From Agromyces sp. ISL-38 (lineage in GTDB: Bacteria > Actinomycetota > Actinomycetes > Actinomycetales > Microbacteriaceae): DNA of 64,000 bases. Positions within the stretch are counted from its first letter, which is position 1; each line of letters begins with the position of its first letter. Location of the stretch: positions 124,001 to 188,000 of the forward strand of contig NZ_JAGGPF010000001.1 of NCBI RefSeq assembly GCF_018613935.1. Reading direction: 5' to 3'. The notes under the pieces are model-generated. The model did no database searches, had not been told where the DNA came from, and saw only the letters and a list, made by a program, of their open reading frames with translations. The position numbers and the translations under genes were made by a program. Shown piece after piece: positions 58,130 through 64,000 of the stretch.

Positions 58130-58654
58130 ATGAGCGGCGATGCAGAGATGGAGTCGGACGGCGTACTGGGCCTTCTCGTCGCTCGGGCACTCTGGATGGT
58201 GCAGGGCGACGCGGCGCCGACCGCGATCGATGCCGCCACGCGGGCGCTGGTTCAAGGCGTGGATAGCTCACCGCTCCGCGAGCTCGCGGGCGCAGCGACC
58301 GACATGAACGTGTTCGAGCTAGGCGCGCTGATCGACGCCGCCTTGAGCAGCGCCGGGATCGATGTCAGCGAGATGACCGAAGACCAGGCCCTGCAGCTCT
58401 CAGCGCGCCACTATGTCAGGTGCGTGCTCCGAGGCCAGATGTCAGCGCGCGAGTGCGCCGGCTGGGCGCACTCGAGGATCGGGCATGAGGGCCCTGACTG
58501 GGCTCAGGAACTCGTCGAGCTCGACGATGACTATGATTCCTTCAGCGGCGGCTGGGGTCACGAGCCGGACTGGGCGCAGACACTCGAACGCTTCCTCATC
58601 GCTTCCGAGGGAGTGGCAGACAGGTGGGAAGGGAACCGCCCGCCCGCTAGTTGA
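58130..58654 (+). CDS. unknown acidic protein
   Basis: 174 residues, strongly acidic C-terminal half (ELVELDDDYDSFSGGWGHEP). Helical N-terminus (VLGLLVARALWMVQGDAAP). A duplicated word GPDWAQ/EPDWAQ appears in the last third. No family recognised. Possibly an immunity- or SUKH-like small acidic protein, but that is speculation from composition and from its place near the RHS locus. No good ribosome site precedes the ATG. Confidence 0.5.
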   Translation: MSGDAEMESDGVLGLLVARALWMVQGDAAPTAIDAATRALVQGVDSSPLRELAGAATDMNVFELGALIDAALSSAGIDVSEMTEDQALQLSARHYVRCVLRGQMSARECAGWAHSRIGHEGPDWAQELVELDDDYDSFSGGWGHEPDWAQTLERFLIASEGVADRWEGNRPPAS

Positions 58655-58686
58655 CTCAGCAGAAGCGACCATCAACGGGCAAGCAA

Positions 58687-58713
58687 CCCCCGGTCGCCCA
58701 AGGCGACCGGGGG
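58687..58713. terminator. strong terminator hairpin
   Basis: CCCCCGGTCGCC, CAA loop, exact 12-base complement, between two convergent genes. Confidence 0.85.
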
Positions 58714-58739
58714 CCATGTTGAGGATCCGTGGCTCGGTG

Positions 58740-59171
58740 TCACGCGGGTCGGGAGCGCAGTCTCAACCCGGACACGATGGCCATCACGGCGCCGACGAGC
58801 GCCGGGTAGCCGCTCGCTGCGCCGAAGGCCACCGCATTGAACGGATTCAGCCAATCCGAACCCGACGCCGACCATCCGATTCGTGCTGCCACAACGGCGA
58901 CGACCACGAGGACGATGACAACGCCGGCCGTCAGGCCTACTACGGGCCAGCGCCACGCAATGGCGACCACGAGGGCGCCGACGAGGGCGATCAACGCCAG
59001 GGTCAAAGGATTGACCGTGAAGGGCCCAGGGACTTGCGCCGTCGCGACCACCGCGATGACGTAGTAGACCACGACGCCCGTGAGGACACCGAGTACCAAC
59101 GACACGGCGATCTTGGAAACGCTCAATCGTGCACGACCCAACTCAGCAGGGGAATCCGATACGACCATCAT
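58740..59171 (-). CDS. small four-segment membrane protein
   Basis: 143 residues, four hydrophobic segments with a short cytoplasmic start. LTLALIALVGALVVAIAWRW and ALVGAVMAIVSGLRLRSR mark segments two and four. No family recognised. Third gene after the RHS gene on the same strand, about 110 bases behind its neighbour. Confidence 0.55.
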   Translation of the reverse strand: MMVVSDSPAELGRARLSVSKIAVSLVLGVLTGVVVYYVIAVVATAQVPGPFTVNPLTLALIALVGALVVAIAWRWPVVGLTAGVVIVLVVVAVVAARIGWSASGSDWLNPFNAVAFGAASGYPALVGAVMAIVSGLRLRSRPA

Positions 59172-59283
59172 GCATCCTTGTCACTGGGCGTCCATCCGGT
59201 CTCGTCGTCTTCCAATTTCAAGCGATCCAGCCACGAGGACACGTCGACTGTTCGAGACGCACGCGATCTCGGTCGTGCGGTCA

Positions 59284-59592
59284 TTAGACCGGAGGTTCGC
59301 TCGGTTTGTCCCGGACTGGCTCCACAGGTCTTTCGAACTCAACTTCCAGAGGCGGCGGCCCAACCCGACGGTCACGACCAAACCTTGTCCACGCACGGAT
59401 GGCCATGACTCCGAGGCCTATCCAAACCAAGCCAGCGGCAGCTGAAATGAAGAACGGCTCGGTGCCCCAAGGACGAGTCACGAAGAACGCGGAGGCCACT
59501 GTCAAGTTGATCGAAGCGCCGACCACGCCAGCGGGCCCGAGGGGGCCGAATCTGTCTAGAATGCTAAGCCCCGACGCCAGGAGCCGCTTCAT
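59284..59592 (-). CDS. small membrane protein 2 downstream of RHS
   Basis: 102 residues: basic start MKRLLASGLSILDRFGPLG, two membrane segments (near 20-40 and 48-68), then a charged Pro-rich cytoplasmic tail ending EPVRDKPSEPPV. The start lies two bases after the stop of the 79-residue membrane protein, so they are one operon. A joint role as immunity proteins for the RHS tip is possible. Confidence 0.6.
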   Translation of the reverse strand: MKRLLASGLSILDRFGPLGPAGVVGASINLTVASAFFVTRPWGTEPFFISAAAGLVWIGLGVMAIRAWTRFGRDRRVGPPPLEVEFERPVEPVRDKPSEPPV

Positions 59593-59594
59593 TG

Positions 59595-59834
59595 CTACTC
59601 ACCCCCGAGCACGCGAATTACCGCCAGCACCAGCCAGAACGCGGAGAAGGCGAGCAGTAGAACGACGAGGGTATCCACGACGCGCTTACTGCGCCGAACC
59701 CAAACAGGCTCAACACCGCCGGCATTCAGCCTTAGCCGTTCGACTACAAGGAAACGGGCACCCGCGAGTCCGATCGCGACGAAGCCCCACCAGACCACGA
59801 GAAACCAAAGAAGCTGAGTAGGCATACCTGTCAT
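59595..59834 (-). CDS. small membrane protein 1, directly downstream of RHS
   Basis: 79 residues with two membrane segments (LLWFLVVWWGFVAIGLAGAR and VVDTLVVLLLAFSAFWLVLA). It begins 10 bases after the RHS stop with AAGGGAAG upstream of its ATG. In polymorphic toxin loci the immunity gene sits exactly here, which makes it the best candidate partner of the RHS C-terminal domain; a membrane immunity protein would imply a membrane-acting toxin (inference). Confidence 0.65.
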   Translation of the reverse strand: MTGMPTQLLWFLVVWWGFVAIGLAGARFLVVERLRLNAGGVEPVWVRRSKRVVDTLVVLLLAFSAFWLVLAVIRVLGGE

Positions 59835-59844
59835 CGAGCTTCCC

Positions 59845-62800
59845 TTACCATTCAAGTCCAGTAACTGAGTAGGTGGCCGAACACCCACCGCCGCCGCCTA
59901 TCACGACCCCGCCCCCTGTGGTTGGCGTGGTGGCGAGCTCCCAGGGCCATGTACCCATGGCATATTGCTGGTTCCAGCTCGTGCCTCCACCGCTCGCAAC
60001 ACTGCAGGTCCAGCCTAGAGCACGGCCGCCGCCTACACCCACTCCCTCGGAGCCGCCGATGGAGAGATCTACGGACGACCTCGGTCCCGCGCCAAACTCC
60101 GCCCCGATCCCTTGGCGACCGTCCTCATGGCGATAGAAATATGTAAAAGAGACGCACAAGAAAGTGCAGAGATTGAGAGCAACGTCGGTCGTCTTGCAAG
60201 AACGATTCAGGTCCGTACTGCAGGCTCCCCTGTCAATACTGGGTCTATTGATATAAGGCGTCGGCATTAACCGGCGTGGCATGTTCTTGAATTCCTTGTA
60301 ATACCGCCTGTTGCACGCAGCTGAGCCGCAGTCTTGGCGTTCGCCCGTGAGATCGAACTTGTTCACCGGGTCAGAGGGGTAGTCGTAGTTGTTGGTGACA
60401 CCGCCCTCGACTGGGTCGACTTCCAGGAATCGGCCCAGCGCGGGCACGTATTGGCGCGCCCCCATCTCAATCGTGTGGACGCTCCCGGCGTGCTCGGTGA
60501 GCTTCCGGGTAGAACCGAGCCAGCCCCAGTCCGCATTACCGACCAGAGTGTCGGGGCCAGCGTCATCCGCCGCCTGTGTGCCAATCTGCCCGGTAACCGG
60601 GTCGACGGGTTGCCCGAACGGGTCATACAGTGACACCTGCGGGGTTCGAACTCCCGTGCCGCCCGCCATTACGACGACGTCGCCATGGATGTTTGGGTAT
60701 GCCCACGCCTCGCCACCGCCGAGTCGGGACACGGTGACGCCGCCTGGCAGTCCGATCACGGACTGCGCAACGTTGTTGTAGCCGTCAAGGATGAGAGCCG
60801 GGCTGTCTCCACTACCAGAGAACCCATACCGCACCACCGTTACGTCAGGGTTCTCCCCCGCCGTGGTCTCCGTGCGCTGCACGATCCGGCCCGTGACGTC
60901 CCGCAGATACTCGATCACCATGCCGTCAACTTCCGTTGTGACGTGCTGATCGGACACGTTGTATTCGAGCGTCTGATCCGCGAGGGTCGTCGTGTTCCCA
61001 TGCGCGTCGTACTCGAGCTGGGATGCCGGGATCGCTTGTGCGACCGGTGAGACGTCCGGCCCTGCTGGCGTTCCGGTCACGGCAGTCGACGTCAGCCGGT
61101 CGGTGTGGTCGTAACAGTACGCCGCGGTCACCGGGGTGCCGCCATCGGGCAGGTCGGTCATGCTGGTGCGGTTCCCGTTCAACCCTGCACGGGTGTTCAC
61201 CCCGCACCCGCTTCCCGCCGCGAAACCATATGTCAGAGTGTGTCCCGGGATTACTGCGCTCACGAGTCGCCCGGCAGCGTCAAACCCATACCGCGAGTCG
61301 TAGTCAGTGGACCCGTCAGTGAGGGTGTTCGCGACGATTCGACCGGATTGGGACCGGACTACGGCGTCCGAGACCGTCGATTGCCCGTGCGGGAACAACC
61401 ACGACATACCGGTCGGCGCGCCCGCTGGACTCTGCTGCAGGTCCGCAAGCGAAGACCCGTTCGCATAGGTGACCCCGGTCAATTGTCCGGTCGTGTAGGT
61501 GGGGTCGGCGAGGAGGACGTCGTCGACTGTGACTGTCTCGACTTGCCCGTCGAGGTTGTAGGTTAGCTCGGTCGTCGACGCGATCCCACCGGGCGGAACG
61601 ACTGTAGCCTGTGTGGCCTGCCCGAGACGGTTGTACACGGCAGTCGAGGTCGTGCCCCATACGTCGGTGTAACTCAGCACACGGCCGAGCAGGTCGGTAA
61701 CCGTGGTTATGGTGCCGGTCGAATCCTGAGCCTGTGTCGTCAGCGGATCGTCGCCGACCGCGAAGGTGGACGTCGCGGTGCGCTCCGACGTGTCACCGGT
61801 CGCCGGGTAGGTGATGCTCGTGGTGCGGCCACGAGCGTCCAGTGTGGCGCACGTCCACCCAGTGTCGCCGGTGCGTTTCGAGCCGATCTGCCGGCCAAAC
61901 CGGTCATACACGAACTGACTCACGACGCTGCCGCCGCCCGCCGCGGCTGGAGCGGTAGCTTGCTTGAGCGCGCCGTACTGCTGAGTGGACGCGGGCAGGC
62001 CACAGATCGGGTCATCGGTGGACCAGGCTTGTCCGATGGTCTGCGTGTCGCCGTAGTAGCGATAATCCGTGCCGGCTTGGGCGACGGTCTGGCCGCCGGC
62101 GACTCCGGCGGGCAGCATGCGGGATGCGCGGCGGAAGTAGTCCTCAGCGGACTGATACTCGGTTCTGGTCGTTAAACCGAGCCCGCCGGGGTCCACGATT
62201 GAATCGTGGGCCAGTCCGAGCCATGGGCTGGTTCCGTAGGTGGTCGCTGTGCGCAGCGGCGCGACCGCGTCCACCGGAAGGTCCGAGCCGGCCGGCACGC
62301 TGTCGAAACTCGTCGATGACGTTGCAAGGTGGTAGGCGGGCCGCAGTACCGAGCTCGGCACCTTGACGAACTCGGTTCCGCCCGGCGGAGTCCACTGGAG
62401 TTCGAGTTTCGCATCGTTGGTGATATCCGCGTAGTGCACCCGAATACGGGCGACTTGATCGGGTTGGGTCGCGGTGAAGGTTCCGGGAGAGGACAAGCCC
62501 TCATTGCGATAATCGACCCAGTTGTCGATGATCAGCACATCGTTGATCCACACCTGAGTGGCGTCATCCGCCAGGGTGCGCAGCTTGAAGGTCCCTATCG
62601 CCGGGAAGGTGATGGTACCGGTCAATCGGAGCGACCAGTTGTCCGCTGGTATGCCGCTGGCTGGTGCTGTCGTCCCCCAGGTGCGGCTGATGGAGCCGTC
62701 TGGTGCGCCGACTCCGAGCGCGTGCACGTCCGGTACGCCGGACAGGGTGGCGTTGTCGAAGTATTCGGCGGAGAGTCCCTGCATTCCCTCGTCGTAGCCT

Positions 62801-64000
62801 GTGGTGGTCGCCGCGGGAATGATCGGGCAGGTCGGCACAGGGCGGCGATCCTCTCCGAAACAATCGCTGGGTGCTGGCCCATAGCTCTCGACGGGTCGAT
62901 CGAGTGGGTCGTACAGAGTCGTCGACATGCGATCCAGGGCGTCGGTCGTGGACTTCACCTGGTCCTTCTCATTCCACGCTGTATGCGCAGTGAGTCCGGC
63001 CGCTGAGGTGGCTGAGGTCTGCCGGAGCCCCGCGTCGTAGGTGACGGTGCGCGCGTTACCGTTTGACGTTTCGTTGTCGGGTACGTCCAGTCCGTCGATC
63101 TTGACAAAGCTGGTGCCGGACCCGTCGGGGCTCGTCAGATACTCGTACCGGCGGATGGGCCGGTCGTCGAGGTTCTGTCCCTGTGGCGCGGACAGGGCGA
63201 CCGATGCCGCCCACCCGTCGTTGTTGTAGGTGATCGTGGTGCGGTTCGCGTCCGAGGGCGCGGTGCTGGTGTGTTTGAGCCAGTCGTTCTCGAGGGGGTT
63301 GCGGAGTCCGACGAGCCGGCGTTGCGTGTCGTATTCGAACGAGGTCATCTCGCCGCCTGGATCCACGATCGCCGCGAGGTACAACTCCTTGCCAGGTTGA
63401 CCGTTGATGGTGACGTCGCGCTCCTTGTAAAGGAGGCTTGTGGTGTCGTTCAACCCGGTCGAGCCGGGGTACACGATCCGGCACATCTGGTGTGGCAGCG
63501 GTGCGACATACCCGTCAGGGACATGGCAGACGCTCCCAGCCCCAAGACCGAATGGGTTCGCTGCGTCCGAGCCGTACCCGAATCGCACCTCGCGACCGTA
63601 GTTGTCGCCGTCACGTGAGGCGCGGTCGGAGATGCGAAGCAGCCGCCCGTCGCTGCCGTATGTGATCTTCGGCGTTGCCGGCTTCTTCCCATCAGCGGGC
63701 GCTGCCGAGTCGGCGAGGTTGCCGTTCGCGTCGAATACCGACACGGTCCCATCCGATGAGGTGTGCGTGGCTCGGCCTGCCGCGTCGAGGCTCCCGGTGC
63801 CATGCTCCCCGACTGGTGCCATGTACCCACCAGTCGACGTCTTCGGATAGGTGCGCGAGCCTCCGGTGCGGTCGGTGAAGATCAGTGATGATTCGCTGGT
63901 CTTCACGGCGACGAACTCGGAGAGGCCGCCCGCGATCGGGGCGGACGCGGACCAGCCGACGGGCAGGGTCGGCACCGTGCGGGTCAACCACTCGGGCGGC
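59845..64000 (-). CDS. RHS-repeat/PA14 protein with polymorphic C-terminal tip, 5'-truncated by window edge
   Basis: The frame is open to the right edge; about 1385 residues are visible. YD/RHS repeats (GYGSDAANPFGLG, SFEYDTQRRLVGL, YDPLDRPVESYG and many later units) make the shell; a PA14 carbohydrate-binding domain (LSAEYFDNATLSGVPD to LQWTPPGG) is inserted in the first half. The core closes with ALGRFLEVDPVEGG and FDLTGE, the classic hyperconserved cleavage region. The last 164 residues (59848-60339) are unique: eight Cys, a TDVALNLCTFLCVSFTYF hydrophobic stretch, and Gly-rich beta words (GSEGVGVGGGRALG, TTGGGVVIGGGGGC). This is a probable toxin tip, type unknown. Small membrane-protein genes follow directly. 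Confidence 0.88.
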   Translation of the reverse strand, partial: PPEWLTRTVPTLPVGWSASAPIAGGLSEFVAVKTSESSLIFTDRTGGSRTYPKTSTGGYMAPVGEHGTGSLDAAGRATHTSSDGTVSVFDANGNLADSAAPADGKKPATPKITYGSDGRLLRISDRASRDGDNYGREVRFGYGSDAANPFGLGAGSVCHVPDGYVAPLPHQMCRIVYPGSTGLNDTTSLLYKERDVTINGQPGKELYLAAIVDPGGEMTSFEYDTQRRLVGLRNPLENDWLKHTSTAPSDANRTTITYNNDGWAASVALSAPQGQNLDDRPIRRYEYLTSPDGSGTSFVKIDGLDVPDNETSNGNARTVTYDAGLRQTSATSAAGLTAHTAWNEKDQVKSTTDALDRMSTTLYDPLDRPVESYGPAPSDCFGEDRRPVPTCPIIPAATTTGYDEGMQGLSAEYFDNATLSGVPDVHALGVGAPDGSISRTWGTTAPASGIPADNWSLRLTGTITFPAIGTFKLRTLADDATQVWINDVLIIDNWVDYRNEGLSSPGTFTATQPDQVARIRVHYADITNDAKLELQWTPPGGTEFVKVPSSVLRPAYHLATSSTSFDSVPAGSDLPVDAVAPLRTATTYGTSPWLGLAHDSIVDPGGLGLTTRTEYQSAEDYFRRASRMLPAGVAGGQTVAQAGTDYRYYGDTQTIGQAWSTDDPICGLPASTQQYGALKQATAPAAAGGGSVVSQFVYDRFGRQIGSKRTGDTGWTCATLDARGRTTSITYPATGDTSERTATSTFAVGDDPLTTQAQDSTGTITTVTDLLGRVLSYTDVWGTTSTAVYNRLGQATQATVVPPGGIASTTELTYNLDGQVETVTVDDVLLADPTYTTGQLTGVTYANGSSLADLQQSPAGAPTGMSWLFPHGQSTVSDAVVRSQSGRIVANTLTDGSTDYDSRYGFDAAGRLVSAVIPGHTLTYGFAAGSGCGVNTRAGLNGNRTSMTDLPDGGTPVTAAYCYDHTDRLTSTAVTGTPAGPDVSPVAQAIPASQLEYDAHGNTTTLADQTLEYNVSDQHVTTEVDGMVIEYLRDVTGRIVQRTETTAGENPDVTVVRYGFSGSGDSPALILDGYNNVAQSVIGLPGGVTVSRLGGGEAWAYPNIHGDVVVMAGGTGVRTPQVSLYDPFGQPVDPVTGQIGTQAADDAGPDTLVGNADWGWLGSTRKLTEHAGSVHTIEMGARQYVPALGRFLEVDPVEGGVTNNYDYPSDPVNKFDLTGERQDCGSAACNRRYYKEFKNMPRRLMPTPYINRPSIDRGACSTDLNRSCKTTDVALNLCTFLCVSFTYFYRHEDGRQGIGAEFGAGPRSSVDLSIGGSEGVGVGGGRALGWTCSVASGGGTSWNQQYAMGTWPWELATTPTTGGGVVIGGGGGCSATYSVTGLEW

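Overview
The window is chromosomal DNA from a high-GC Gram-positive bacterium. Frequent GTG starts, dense ATGA/GTGA stop-start overlaps, very high GC in third codon positions, a mycobacterial-type ferredoxin sulfite reductase with its own ferredoxin and FprA-like reductase, and abundant 'gcatcc/ggatgc' words point to an actinobacterium, most likely family Microbacteriaceae (an Agromyces/Microbacterium-like genus; inference, no marker gene such as 16S is present).

Layout. (1) 1-4,980 is an accessory stretch, visibly less GC-rich in places: a truncated acetyltransferase, a 3Fe-4S ferredoxin, a complete IS5-family (IS427-like) element with a passenger gene, a serine recombinase with an unknown partner gene, two unknown genes (one secreted) and a remnant of a second IS. 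(2) 4,979-11,585 looks like a pipecolate/lysine degradation operon: FAD amine oxidase, 2-oxoadipate dioxygenase/decarboxylase (HglS/DUF1338), ALDH7-type semialdehyde dehydrogenase and FAD-linked D-2-hydroxyglutarate dehydrogenase, with a divergent LysR regulator, followed by a dicarboxylate/amino-acid symporter. (3) 13,087-22,125: a FadR-type regulator and a cupin, then an amidase plus peptide-type ABC importer operon facing a second FadR-type regulator across a palindromic operator. (4) 22,186-29,111: a TOPRIM protein, a DUF559 nuclease-like gene flanked by two matching palindromes, a RIO-like kinase, a DUF2255 protein, an MFS permease, two divergent His-rich winged-helix regulators, and an unusual dyad repeat array. 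(5) 29,191-35,687: a polyamine-type ABC importer with a nucleoside deaminase, divergent from a GntR regulator coupled to a Cache-domain protein, with twin operators between. (6) 35,815-38,461: a membrane protein and a substrate-binding/VWA fusion. (7) 38,593-50,625: an assimilatory sulfate reduction locus. After sirohydrochlorin chelatase come eleven tightly packed genes: sulfite reductase, APS reductase, CysD, CysN, an SsuABC-like importer, uroporphyrinogen-III methyltransferase, ferredoxin-NADP reductase, 7Fe ferredoxin and a thioredoxin-reductase-like protein. (8) 50,650-57,632: TetR/hydrolase, SDR/MerR, dCTP deaminase and a secreted glucoamylase-like (GH144-like) enzyme. (9) After a tRNA-Gly(CCC), 57,780-64,000 resembles a variable island: unknown genes, small membrane proteins and the 3' end of a very large RHS/PA14 protein whose C-terminal 164 residues look like a polymorphic toxin tip.

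The most unusual features are a dispersed palindromic repeat (GGTTTCGATACG...CTACTCAACC) that supplies stop codons to several genes and is fossilised in frame in the N-termini of CysD and SsuC; the DUF559 gene bracketed by palindromes, reminiscent of REP/RAYT arrangements; the divergent His-rich regulator pair; and the RHS tip with candidate membrane-protein immunity partners.
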